Shown here: positions 51,214 through 63,052 of the stretch, piece by piece
Layout of the letters: every line of letters begins with the position of its first letter
How positions within the stretch are numbered: position 1 is the stretch's first letter
Notes under the pieces: model-generated
The model's database searches: none
What the model was told of the DNA's origin: nothing
The model's input: the letters and a program-made list of their open reading frames with translations, nothing else
Translations under genes and position numbers: made by a program
Assembly: GCF_001640805.2 (NCBI RefSeq)
Contig: NC_066852.1
Coordinates: forward strand, 10,338,194 to 10,402,193
Source of the DNA: Lates calcarifer
Lineage: Eukaryota; Chordata; Actinopteri; Centropomidae
Direction: 5' to 3'
DNA: 64,000 nucleotides

Positions 51214-51985
51214 CTGGAAGATTGGACTGATTTTCCATACCCATCTCTCTATGGAAATGTCATATATAAAAAATTTATGCCATTTTCTGAAGTGCCACCA
51301 CAGTCCTTTTTTTTTTGATAGATGTGCATATTAATCTGCTTAGATGCTTTATGCAATGGAAGAGGAAGAAAGAGACCCCAGGAAGGTGTTGGAGAGCAGC
51401 AGGTCAGCAACAGCCACCAACAGCTGCTCCCTTCCAGTCCCTATGTACAGTACATACAGGATCTGTGCTGGGTGGCCTTGGGCTTACCAGGGGTTGTGCA
51501 TGGATGTGATTAACAGAGATTTGGGGTGAATAATCTTCTAAGCTGCTCAGTGGAGCATTGGTGTTGGGGGCTGGGGTGGAGATGGGAGGAGTTCAGGGTT
51601 ACTGAGAGATATACCTGGTTCCCCATCCTTGTGGAAGATGATTTAATGGCATTTTGATGCCTGAGTGGGGCCTGATAGATAAATCAACATAGCTCATTGA
51701 TTTTTTTTCAGTGTATATGTTGATCAATAAGTAACAAGACTTGCATTTGAAATTTCTACACTGTAAATCTTTGCCTTGGTCAAAATTCTTGGCAGCTAAT
51801 AAAGAAATGTAAGCAGCGTGTGGGAACACGTTTTCAGTTGGGAGGTTCCCCTTCATAGTGACAGATACAGGGGAGCACAGATATAGTACCTTTTCTGTAG
51901 TAAAATTTGAAACACGTGGAAGTAATATAAGAAGAAAAGTGAGTAAAGAAAGAGAAGAGCACTGGCCAATACATTGTTGATGTAA

Positions 51986-52006
51986 GGGTGGGGTGGGGGG
52001 TGGGGG
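51986..52006 (+). repeat. Second short-loop G-quadruplex motif on the sense strand
   Basis: G tracts of 3, 4, 6 and 5 (51986-51988, 51990-51993, 51995-52000, 52002-52006) are each separated by a single T. Like the motif at 37006-37039 it lies on the robo2 sense strand within intron 2. Confidence 0.7.
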
Positions 52007-52690
52007 ATGAGGAGGCTATGTGTGTGGTTATGCATAGCATCACCTCCAGGTTACATGAACTTTGTGTTCTACACTCACATTTGATCATTTCAGTTCATTT
52101 ATTCATTTAGAGATCAAAGGTCAAATCAGTGTAATCAAAGCAACAATGCCTGCCATATATTATCAGTTAGTGTGATAGCACTACATTACCATATTAATTA
52201 GTTTTCTTTTGTGCCGAATGCCAGTAGTCGTGGGGGAGCAGTGCCCTGCTTCAACGCTCCAAGCATTTATTCAAATGCATCCATACATATCTATATACTA
52301 TTCAAACATGCCCATATTGTGAACCATCTGTATGTACCCATGCAAAGAAGGATATAACCAGGATGCTGTGGTAAACACAGCTCAGTACCACCATCTCTGG
52401 TGGCCATCACAAGATGTGTTTGATCATGCTGGATGGTGCAGATGCACAGATTATCGTAGGCATTTTTTTCCCCTTTCTCTAGCATCACTTTCTTCCATTA
52501 GATTCCACAAGAATCAAGGTAATGGAGCAATATAATATAGCCTGCAGTAATGTATATACAGCAAAGATTCCCATACATCATCACTGAAGCAAAAGTGGTT
52601 GAAAAAGAAAGGAGCAGAACCATAAACTACAGATTGTGTTACATATTGTGAGAGAACACATTTAGCTTTTTTTATCCAGTTCAACATTGT

Positions 52691-52712
52691 GATGATGACG
52701 ATGATGATGATG
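52691..52712. repeat. (GAT)n-type trinucleotide repeat
   Basis: 'gatgatgacgatgatgatga' and one more unit: about seven GAT/GAC units. Confidence 0.75.
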
Positions 52713-55611
52713 ACTGTGAAACACAGCAGCGTGCATAATTTCAGTTAGAGAAGACGAGTGCATGTTAGAAAGCTCTCTATCCCTGGGTGACCACTGCTTT
52801 AGTGAAACAAGGCGGATAAAAGGCTAGATTCTGATCCCTGACTCATTTTCCAGCTCATGTTGTACATCTCTGCAATATTGCTGTAAGGGTCTATGATATC
52901 CATGGTCTTTGAGAGAAATTGTCTTTATCTATATTTTGCTTTATTCCATTTTTCCCCATCCCAACGCTTCATATTCCTCCAGTAAAAGCCAGAGCAGTAT
53001 CAGGATTCATCAACACAGGTCATATGTGGCTCCTAGCCCAGTCAGTCTCTTTAAATACTAAAGAAGATAGTGTGTTCTCTCCAATTAATGACGAGGAATT
53101 CATCATTCTTACATGCAAAATCATGAACTAAGGCCATGTACAAATGTTTGCATAATGCCATCCACAAATTTGTATCTGGATTTACAGGTGTAAGTAGATG
53201 AGATAGTATGGGCAGCATGCGGAAGCAGATTTACTTAGGTTAGTCTGAGAGATAGAGGGATGCGTTCTTGTGAAGAAATGCGTGGAGACAGGAGTAATTA
53301 ATTATAGATGTGGAAATGTGGTCCAAGGGAATGCCGTTACAGTAACTAGAGGCGTAGCAAGTGAGAGATGAGGAAGTGGAGATGTGGGGAAGAGTGGGGG
53401 AGGGGAGAAACACTCCTCCTATACCATCCACAACTTCAATTTACATTACATGACAAGTGAACGGAGGTTAATTAAACATGACAATGGTAGGGCGTTTTTG
53501 TTGTTAACCCTTCGTGGTGGTTGACTGACTCCTAACTCAAAGGCCAAGGAATGCATAACAAATATTACTCTACCCCCAAAGTGTAAATTCATATTCAAAT
53601 ATCTTGTGCAAAGAGAGGTTATGAGTTAGAATCTGGGTAAAATGGGCCCTAAGGTTCTGTGTGTTTTAAAATTGGGCAGAAAGGATAAAATGTATGTCTG
53701 TGTCCATTTTCAAGACCAAAGCAATTATAAATGGAAACAGTGTAGGGAACAGTATTCATCATTAAATTCTGTCTCTGTAGCTATGCTCACCCCCAAGTTC
53801 GTAGAAACTAAACTGCATCTAAAACTCCGCTAAATTTTGTGTTGCCACAGGCATGCTCACATTTCACCGTGCATCTATTTCCAACCTTCATATTGACACT
53901 AATTGGACTTGACACTAATGATGCCAAAAAAGCAAAGCAAAGCGGTGCTAGGCTTTCTAGCTGCCTGCTTACAAATTTGGAGACTGCTGACTTCGGTTAC
54001 TATGGACCTCCTGATCTCACGCTGCCTTTGAGATTACATTTTATGTCTGGTTTTAAAAATGGAAATGAACTTCAGTCATATTTGATCTCGTTGCACCAAT
54101 TGAATGTTTAAAGGGGATTTTTAGCCACATACTCAAGTTGTGGTCAGTAACACATGCAACCAATGAGTTTTACTGACTATATCACTGAAAGGATTCAATT
54201 TACCTAATTCCAAACCAATGTTGATTTTTCTTTTATGCCCTTTCTCCATAAGTATATTGTCTGGATATCATACGCTAAATTCCAATACTTGAAATGCATT
54301 CTGTGTGCTGGGTACCATATTCTCTCTGTGAAAGTGGGCTTTAAATGAACTCATCTTGTGTCCTCCTGTTGGGAAGGCAAAATTATAATAAGTAATGTAC
54401 GTCTGTGCTGGGCTCATGGCCCCAGGGGACATTGTGTAAACGTTCCTGATCTCCACGCTGATCGTAGTCCTGACTGATTGCTGATGACTTTTTTAGGGCA
54501 GGGACATGTTAAGTTGTTTATTTATTCAACAAAAAAATAAAAAAAAATCCCCCAATGCAAATAGCCTTCTCCACTCTAGGTTTCTCCACCCCCTGATTGT
54601 GTGTCGGCAGAACTGTCTCGGTTTCAGTTTCTGCCTCTTGGACTGGGATGATGTGTTGTGGTCATAAGCAAAGTATGTGATATAAGAACAGGACAGCTGT
54701 TTTTTTTTCCTCCTTATTTATACACATGTATGTGTCAGTGTGCGTTTTATGCATGTGACAGATATGGGACATCACTGGCTGCTGTTGAGAATGTGACACA
54801 CCCCTACAGGCTAGCGTGTTCAAAAAGGATCTTCAGCAAAGTCCAAACCACAATTTTGCAGACCACTGTCACAAGAAATCACTTACAGTAGCTGTTGTGA
54901 TGCATTTTTTGACACTGGATCACTAACTGAATAAGCCTTTACAATATTACCATGGTTATCCTAGCATTAGCATTCAGACATTAGACACAATATATACATA
55001 GAAAAAGTGTCACTACTCTGCTATTTCTATTAAAGAAGACCACCTGATTGCTATTTAAACCTGCTGTTTGGCAAGCTTTGTCTACATGCAGAACATCACT
55101 TCCTCATTCCATCTGCAATTCCCAAAAGGAAATACAGCCATCTGTTACATACAACAACTGGCAAGGTGTTAGTGTCTTCATCTTTCCTCTCTACTCATAT
55201 ACAATTCTGTTTCTTTTTGCTTCTGCAGTGTTAATATACAGTACTGCCTCAACAGTTTTCTTCTGGGTAGGGTTGAGAAGTGTGAGGCTAAACAAACGAG
55301 CAGATCTCTACAAAATAAACAAAATGTCGCACAAGTTAATTGGGGTTTGTAATTTTATCACACATCACCATCTGTCTGTCACACCTTGTTTATTTACAGT
55401 TTTGTATTATGGGGTAAATTCATGTCTTTTTCAATTAATTAATGCCCTGAACTGACTCAATTAGTGCTTAATTAATAGGTCAGAAATGATTAGAAAATGC
55501 AACTCCTTATTTGCATTAGAGCATCTTGCTATCTCTTCTGGTTTCTTCACAAATGCATGAACATATATGGATAGAAAATTACTACCTGTGTAATTTTATG
55601 CTTATGTTACA

Positions 55612-55860
55612 CTTGTCAGCCTCATGGTGATGCTAGAGAAAAAAATCAAATGATCACCAAAGCTGTTCCCAGAGGCGACCATGAACATCTACATGTTGAG
55701 ATATTTCACAGAGTAAGTGAAAACTTGGACCTGCTGGTATCACTAGAGGACAAGTCAGGGACTGGCCAAGGTCACTGGGGTTCATCCTCTGGGCACCATA
55801 TGGATATTAGTATCACATTTGCTGGAGTCCATCCAGTAGTTGTCAAGACAGATTAAAAAA
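55612..55860 (+). repeat. Fish interspersed repeat, family A copy 4
   Basis: Covers the second half of the family: 'cctcatggtgatgctagag', 'aaatgatcaccaaagctgtt', 'atgttgagatatttcacaga', 'tgaaaacttggacctgctgg', 'gttcatcctctgggcacca', 'ccatccagtagttgtcaaga'. It shares 'gtgaaaact-tggacctgctgg' type wording with copy 2 at 28486-28905. Confidence 0.65.
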
Positions 55861-57119
55861 CAAAAAATAAATAATATTGACCTCCCCAACCAGGGGCCAA
55901 TGTCTGTATAACATCTAAAAGTCAATTGACTGCTAACAGTAGTGTCATTCACATACTAGCACTTAGAGTATTGGAGTGGCCAACAGAAATGCCCTGCCTT
56001 GTGATGTCCAGTGTCCTTTTGCCCTTTGTTTCTATCATCACCTTTACCTCTATCACAGTTAATTTTGTGGTTAGGTCATTTTATAACTGTTGTATAGTTT
56101 ACAACCTGCCTGACTTTTGCTACTGCATTGCTTGGTATATGTAATAGATCGACTGATATTTTGTCAGTCGACTCAGGGTCTTCTTGACAAATACATCGCC
56201 TCGTTGACTTTTAGGGGCCTGCCCTAGTTGTGGGTGACAGGTATCTTCCCTGATGGCATGTAACGTGACAAAATCTTGCATCATATAAATACAGCCTACC
56301 TTTTCCACCTGAGGTCACCAGACAACTAAATTTATGGTGTAAGGAATAATGGGGAGACAACTTTGGCAATTTAGGCCATGTTAGAACATCTCATACTGAC
56401 ATGCTAGTGTCAGCACTACATAGTCAAACTTATCAGCCTGAGCTGCACCTTGTTGGCGTCAGTTGAATATTATCATTCTCAGCAGTGGTTTGAGCAGAAC
56501 ACTGATGCCGCTGTCTTTGGCATATTAGCATGCCTATACATTAACATCCTAGCATTAAGGTGGTAACACAATAACATAAAGCATTGCTACTTTATGTTGC
56601 TTTGTTTTGACACTCAACAGCACTGACATGCATGCTTGAAGACAGACACTGCAGTGAATGCATGCAAGCTTAATGGATACACAAACCATTAACTGTACAA
56701 GAGAAGATGATAAATGTCTTGTCTGATAAATGTACTGCAAGGTTTTGAAACATCACCAACTGTATAAGAATAAACAAGCTGCTCTAAACCAAATGGAGTT
56801 GATATTCAGCTTCTGGGCTGAGCAACACGCATCAAGACCTCAAGTGGGATCTTCAAGGATTTGATATTGTGGTGAAATCTTGAAATGAAATTCAGTTACT
56901 CATTGCTGCTGTGGCTGAAGAGGGACTCAAGAAATCAGAAAGCTAAGATGGAATATATAAAAAATGAACAACTACACAACCCCCCTGCTCTTCTTAATCT
57001 TATAATGAGTCCCTGTATGGTTATTTGTATTCAGATACTTCCACCTTGTCACATATTTTTACCACCCATTGTGCCACGGAATGAAGCCCATTTACAAATC
57101 ATTCTCCTTCCGATTTGAT

Positions 57120-57260
57120 AAATGAAAATGGTGAATGAGTGAGTCCCCTGAATGGCTTGTTTGAATAATTGAGCAGTACTCAATCAGACAACATTAGGCT
57201 GTGGCGGCGGCACAGCCATCGGAAATAATTACCACACGACAACAGAATACACATGGCTGC
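57120..57260 (+). promoter_or_regulatory. Candidate enhancer with an inverted-repeat core
   Basis: Unique block with 'attgag-cagta-ctcaat', a six-base inverted repeat, then 'ggctgtggcggcggcacagcc', itself nearly palindromic ('ggctgtg' against 'cacagcc'), and 'ggaaataattaccac'. The two close inverted repeats in non-repetitive sequence stand out from the surrounding intron. Function is not known. Confidence 0.25.
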
Positions 57261-59908
57261 CTCCCCAGGGTCCCCACATTTGAGACCAACAGATTGGAAC
57301 AACACCACCCCCACCCAGTATATATTGCATTCCCTCATAAATGCCACCTAAAGTAACCTGCAAAGGCCTCACATTAAGAGCAGGAGAGGAAGGGGGTCAC
57401 CACAGCAGTGTTGGGGGTGTGGGATAGCTGTCATTGCAGTGGCGTAATGTATACGAGCGGGACTAAGTAAATCACAGCTACAGTACCAACAGTAACACCT
57501 CAGCCATTTAAATTTGCACTAGCCTATTACCAAGAGATTGTGTGTCATAATTTAGTCACTTCCTGTTAAGACATGATTTATTATGCACACCATCAATCAT
57601 AAAAAAAATCATTAAAATCTTGATGTTCTTTGAAAAAACATACAACAGAAATTAAGAATTTTGTGGGTTTATAGCAAATGGATGAGATCCTGATCGCCCT
57701 AATTGGTACCTGTAGCAGACAGAATATAATTATTTGTCTCTTTTTATTATTGTAATGTTTTTAGACTAATGTCACAGTAACTGTGCATAAACTCTCCTGT
57801 TCATCACATTTTAAGTGCATTATTTTCACTTCATGTCGTGAATTATCCGGTACTCCTGATTTTCCTGTGTGTCTGGGTTTCACAGTCTCTTGAGACAAAC
57901 TTTGCGGGTAGAGAAGCATCTTTACTGTGACAGCACGGGAACACAGGGAGGTAGGTGTGTGACTGGATGAGTGGATTGTTGCCTTCACTGGGATGGTTCA
58001 CTAAGCGTATAGTACCATGTGACAGCCAGCCAGGCATATGTCTGTGCCAAAGTAGTCTCTAGCAACTGAGACTCATTTACTCCAGCGCAGGCTAGATGTG
58101 ATTGACAGCTGGGCCAAAGGGCCTTTGGCTCCTTCCTGATTTTCTTTTTCACTAGAAGTGTCCTCTGGGACTTGGAATTCATGCTGCAGTATATCAGCAG
58201 AACCGCTTATGGCGGTAATGAGGATAAAAAGCAAACAGAACATCGAGCCACTTTATGTCAGTTTTTGCTGCCCTGAGTTTTACAAACTATCCTTTAGTTT
58301 CAGAATCGCACCTTGCATTTGATTTACATTAGACATTTCCAATAAAATCAATTAGAACACTGACAAACTGTTACTGTTAGCTGATAAACATAAATGAGAT
58401 GATTGAAATAAAAAAAACAAATGGCCTAGAAATTAACTCAACCAATGTTATCTGCTTAGAGTAAGAGTGAATTATAATTAGCTCACTAGTTTTTCATTAA
58501 TTAGTCATTCAGAACACATGAGATCAGAATTGGCACTTAGCAGCTACTTTTTATTCACAAGCAGAAAAAAATATTTTTTTCACAGTCATGACTGTTGTCA
58601 CACAATGGAATTTTATAATTATATTATTCAAAACTGGCCTACAGTAAGGCATTTCACAAAAACAACATGTCATAAGCTATTAATGCAAAGCAGCCACAAC
58701 TCATTGCAGGATCGACATCATGATCTCTATTTTTAACTATAATTCCAGTGATGGCTTACAGTGCAATCATTCCTGTAGCTGCGTAAAGAAGTAGCTTTTG
58801 AATTGATATTTGGAATAACAAGTGTGACAGAATTAGGAAGATTTGAAGATGTAAGCTTTTAACTTAGCAGCAGCTAGTGCATACCTTTGTTCAAAATGCG
58901 CTAGTATGGCTTTTACATGCATTGCTTGAAAATTCTTGATGCTCTCACTCCTTTGAACTCACAAAATCAAGCACAGACACCCCTGCCATGGATAATTTAA
59001 AATGTTTGTCCAACAGTGGAAGAAACCTGGAATTTTAAAGAAGTGAAGGTATCTGTGTTCAAGATTAAAAAAAAGAAGCAATTGTAGCATATTTTACTCA
59101 CCAAATCTCAAGCAGTTGCCCATATTTCTGGCTATTCTTAGTGTTATATAGTTGTCCCTTTTATCACTACAGTATTGATTTGAAAGTGTGGAGGACTTTT
59201 AGTCTATTTTGTCAAAGGCAACAATATAACCCTGTAAGAGGAGTATCTCAGTGGAATTTTTTTGCTGTTAATGAGATATTTTGAAACAATTTTACCCTTG
59301 GTATTAAATGAGACCTTGCACCTGTTCCCTTGTCACTTTATAAAGCTACATAAAGCAGTATTTGATCCAGTCAATATCCCTGGTCACTGGTGCTTTCTCT
59401 CCCAATTTGTGCATGCAGTGCTGCAACTCCTTTTCAAGAAACCAAGGTCTGACCCTGTGTCAGCTTTAAAGTACAGGCCCGTTTTTATCCAAGGTTTCAG
59501 ACAAAAAAATGTCTCAGCCAAACTGGTATATTTTATTAGTCAAAATAATAACCCTGAAAATGGGTGTCTGATTATAGAGAACTTCACAGCGATGATACTA
59601 AAGAGTAAACCACGGCTTTGATGGCTTTGATGACAATGATGGCTTGGGCTTTGCTTCAGATCTTACCTTTGCAGCAAATAGTTTTCAGTCATCATGAGCA
59701 ACTTATCTTCACTGTAGCAGAGATTACGTCCAAAGCTCTTCACTTAAATGCCGCACATGGACCTAACCAGTATCTCTCTTTATTGTGTTGCATTTATAAG
59801 TTTCTGTTGCAGAAGATGATAAATTTGAATGATTTGAACTCCCTTTAGCACAGTCATCAGGTCAGTATCTGCAAACTTTACTACTTATATTTCTACTCAA
59901 GAAACTTA

Positions 59909-60080
59909 GGGTGCTTTCACAACAGACCCTCAGACTTTTCAGTTTGATCCAAACCAAAATAACAGGTGCAAGTAAAAATGAGCTGTGAATGATTAATTGG
60001 AATTTGGTCTGACGCCTAAATCAAAAGTCAACTTGAAAAAACAGGAAACAGAAACTAGATTATGAGACCCATGCCTGTCT
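59909..60080 (+). mobile_element. Possible MITE remnant
   Basis: 'gggtgctttcacaacagacc' and 'cagtttgatccaaaccaaaa' resemble the left end of a widespread fish hAT-like MITE that begins GGTGCTTTCACA. The right end is not clear to me, though 'aaccaatcagcgtcaagtaa' near 60084 fits the family's interior. Confidence 0.3.
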
Positions 60081-61046
60081 ATAAACCAATCAGCGTCAAG
60101 TAAAGGGAGATGCAGCACACGCAGGTGATGATGACAGGATGTAGGTATGTCATGCAAAGTTCTTTAGTGAGCTCACAAAATTTCCCTGTGAAACCAAAGC
60201 TAACTAAATCAAATGTATACACTGTAACAAAAACATGAGCCCTCTGGACTTTGAGACATGAAAACACCCTAACTTTAATGCACCGAGTCCATTCCTACTC
60301 CCCAGAAGATGATCCTGCTCCCTTTTGCACCTCATGCATAGGTTTCCTATAGCTTAAGCTTCAGGTCAAATTGCCTACTTGCTCAAACATTTGCATTGTT
60401 GCCACCAGTGTGTGGGTTTACATAAAAACCACAAGTATTGGTGTTTAAATGTGTGTCAGATACCACCAGTGTGTTTTATGTCAGTTATGTACAGTGCCAG
60501 TAGGTTATTTGTTCTATCCAATACTTTTCACATTGTGGGATGTAGCCTGAAGGAAGCTGCTAGTAGGGTTTTACAGATTCGATGTTGCTTGAATTTTGAA
60601 TGCAGGATTTTTCATTTATGGTTCCAGACCTCCCTGTTTGTGTTGCTTCAATAGTTTTACTGTGCTTTTATGTTTCTCACTTGTCTTCTAGGTGTCTTTC
60701 CTTTGCACCTTGCACTGTTAATCCTACATGGCTTTACACACTCTTACATTTATCTACTGAGAACAAAGAAGAGCCTGTACCTTTACCCCCAGGGTGGAAA
60801 ACTGTATTATTAAAGACAGATAGATTGCTGAGGGTCCTGTGAAGCAGTCTACTTGATAGAATTATCTCTCACATTAGAAAAAGGTGGTAGAGGTCAGTAA
60901 GCCTGTGACAGCTCAGTCAGGAAGCAACTTTCTGGTTCACATAATGGAGCAGCTGACCCCAAATAAAAATGTAAACTAATCAACTGAATAAGACATTGTT
61001 ACAGTCAGAGAAAAAACCTCTGCTCCCCTCTTTTTTTGTCTGTTAG

Positions 61047-61204
61047 TGTTACGTGATGACTTCAGACAGAACCCACAGGACGCAGTGGTGGCAGTTGGGG
61101 AGACTGCCAGTCTTGAGTGCCAGCCTCCACGTGGGCATCCTGAACCCACCACCTTCTGGAGGAAAGATAAGACTCGTCTCGACCTCAAAGATGACAGGAT
61201 CACG
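61047..61204 (+). CDS. robo2: robo2-like exon 3: first part of immunoglobulin domain 2
   Basis: Completes Leu128 and encodes residues 129-180, beginning [18 protein letters not shown]. The junction reads EVALLRDDFRQ, the form found in mammalian ROBO2 (ROBO1 has AILRDD). Ig2 starts here: its first Cys is residue 152 ([13 protein letters not shown]) and the core Trp is 165 (FWRKDKTRL). Ig2 supports Ig1 in Slit and heparan-sulphate binding. The acceptor has a strong pyrimidine tract. The donor GTGGGT is a weaker match to consensus than the others. The exon ends in phase 0. An apparent start at 61046 (GTG) is only the base before the exon plus its first two bases. Confidence 0.95.
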
Positions 61205-61331
61205 GTGGGTTACTCTCCAGAAGCCACTCCTCTGCCTTTTACTCCCAATCACATACTCAAGGATTCACTTTTGCACTGTAAAGGACTTCATATTGATGTT
61301 TCTGATTCTAATTACATGCATTTTTTGACAG
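61205..61331 (+). other. robo2: Intron 3 (127 bp)
   Basis: Bounded by GTGGGT and 'tttttgacag'. The coding frame is open throughout, but the length is not a multiple of three. Retention would shift the frame in exon 4 and stop at 61373-61375. Confidence 0.9.
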
Positions 61332-61452
61332 GTACGTGGAGGAAAGCTGACCATCTCAAATTCCAAGAAGAGTGATACAGGGATTTATGTGTGTGTGGCG
61401 GCCAACATGGTCGGAGAGAGGGAGAGTGAAAAAGCTCAGCTCTCAGTGTTTG
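61332..61452 (+). CDS. robo2: robo2-like exon 4: end of immunoglobulin domain 2
   Basis: Encodes residues 181-220, [15 protein letters not shown] through SEKAQLSVF, plus the first base of Glu221. The second Ig2 cysteine is residue 201 ([16 protein letters not shown]). RGGKL and NMVGER are Robo Ig2 signatures. The start GTACGTGG joins exon 3 to read ITVRGGKL, which fixes the acceptor at 61331/61332. The donor is GTAAGA. Length 121 nt, phase 0 to phase 1. Confidence 0.95.
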
Positions 61453-61606
61453 GTAAGAAGTCTGACATGCACTCTTTGCCTGGCTCCAAAAGTAATAGAG
61501 CATGACATTTTTTCTCAGGTACTTACTGCCCACTGGCACATACAGTATTTACCACTCTGTCAAAAGTATATTTAGCACCCATGTTGTGTGTACTGCCCAC
61601 ATCCAG
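61453..61606 (+). other. robo2: Intron 4 (154 bp)
   Basis: Bounded by GTAAGA and 'cccacatccag'. Contains in-frame stops. Nothing else noted. Confidence 0.9.
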
Positions 61607-61745
61607 AAAGACCAGTGTTTGTGCAGCGGCCTGTGAACCAGGTGGTCTTAGTTGATGAGAGCGTGGAGTTCAGGTGTCAGGTCCATGGTGACCCACCGCC
61701 TACACTGCGCTGGAAAAGGGAGGACGTGGATATTCCCCGTGGCAG
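61607..61745 (+). CDS. robo2: robo2-like exon 5: first half of immunoglobulin domain 3
   Basis: Completes Glu221 and encodes residues 222-266, starting [17 protein letters not shown], plus two bases of Arg267. The first Ig3 Cys is residue 244 ([13 protein letters not shown]) and the Trp is 256 (LRWKRED). The exon ends IPRG-R at a GTGAGG donor, phase 2. NQVVL, VEFRCQV.GDP and PRGR match mammalian ROBO2 (ROBO1 has a different Ig3 start), though VNQVVL and DPPP also occur in ROBO3. The partner Ig3 cysteine must lie in the next exon, outside the window. Confidence 0.93.
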
Positions 61746-63000
61746 GTGAGGAATGTGTTTGAATGTGTGCAGTGCCCATGTCTGTATATGCATTTGTGTC
61801 TATGTGTACATATTAATGCAGTATAAGTGATAAAGGGTAAATGGTGCACTAAAGCACTAAAAGGTCCAGAAATGAATACATAGCAAGAGCATATGTTTAA
61901 TATAAAGCACCTCAGCACATTAGCCCTACAAGGATTAGTAGCTAATGTTTATAATTTCAGAAAGCTGTTGATTCAGTTCTGAGGTAATTTCTGGAGCCAG
62001 TTTATAATGCTGTTGTATTGGATTCCATTATATTATAATGTATTCCTGTGATTTGGTCTACTAGTATGTACCCATATCATATGCGTATGAAAATTGCTTC
62101 TTAATCCCATCAGAGCACTTATTTTTAAGTCATTATTAACCTGTCATGTGAGTTTTTAATTAATAATTTTTAATAGTTACTGCTCAGCACATTATACTTT
62201 TAAATACAGATGGCCTCCTTGTGCAATCTGCCCATCCATCAAAACCTTTTAATTTCATTCTTAAGTTTTAAAAAGTTCCTCTATTTGATATTAAAATTCT
62301 GTAGACTAGATGCCAGACATCTCACACTGTCAGTCTTCAGAACATAACTTACATTAACTCAAAACCTCACACATTTTTAAATACTTTTACAACTTTATTG
62401 ACTAATGGTGCAGTTTCATGTAACAACAACATTTTTTAAGATCTGAAAACAAAACATAAGCGAGCACTCTTTCTGAACTTGTCAACTATTTCTATGGCAG
62501 CACATATATTTACTATATACCTTACCTATACCTGATGCATGTAAATTCTGTGATATGTTTAAAATAACATATACAAACTTGGGTACACCCAGTCTCATTG
62601 TGAGAAAACAAGTTAAGTTCAATACCTTAACATTATATTAAAACAAACTTGCACAGGGTTATTAATGCAGCACTGGGTACAATATCAGTGCATAGCTATG
62701 TCATCTGTTTTGTTTATTTCTAGATTAGAAATATAGATGATGTTGCTGGATATGTTTTTCATTGCTATTACTATCAAGTAAATCAAAATGTGTCAACTAA
62801 ACAGTTAAAGCTTAAGTAAATATAGGGCCTGTGATGCTCAGAACCTGGTGAGTCATCTTTCTTTATGAGAAATTATTTACTTGTGCTACAAGTTTAACAA
62901 ACACCTGTTACAAGTCATCACTGCTATAAGGAGGCAGTATGGTTTCTTCACAGATGTGTCAAAGTTTTAGAATATATTGTGATGTAGACTATACTAACTG

Positions 63001-63052
63001 TCTCTCTAACCGTCTCTCTCTCTGGCAGTCTGTCTGTCTGTCTACCTGTGTT
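63001..63052. repeat. Pyrimidine-rich (TC)n / (TCTG)n tract
   Basis: Short TC runs followed by several TCTG units in intron 5. Confidence 0.7.

Larger units (their letters stand above)
23688..61046 (+). other. robo2: Intron 2 of the robo2-like gene (37.4 kb)
   Basis: The intron runs from donor GTGAGT to an acceptor with a long pyrimidine tract, 'ctttttttgtctgttag'. Robo genes typically have very long 5' introns. I found no exon-like ORF with a known domain on either strand. It contains repeat copies (28486, 43040, 47222, 47697, 55612, 59909), microsatellites, G-rich motifs and several TAAT-rich unique stretches listed as candidate enhancers. Stretches not listed individually look like ordinary AT-rich intronic DNA. 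Genes inside the intron cannot be ruled out if they are non-coding. Confidence 0.85.

Noticed and set aside
55048..55455. 135-codon + strand open frame
   Set aside because: No domain or homology I recognise, and AT-rich intronic composition.
56440..56590. Possible fifth copy of repeat family A
   Set aside because: Only scattered words such as 'ttagcatgc' match; too little to call.
61046..61375. Exon 3 read as one ORF from a GTG start through intron 3
   Set aside because: The splice sites at 61047, 61204 and 61332 restore the known Robo sequence, and the tail after 61204 is intron.
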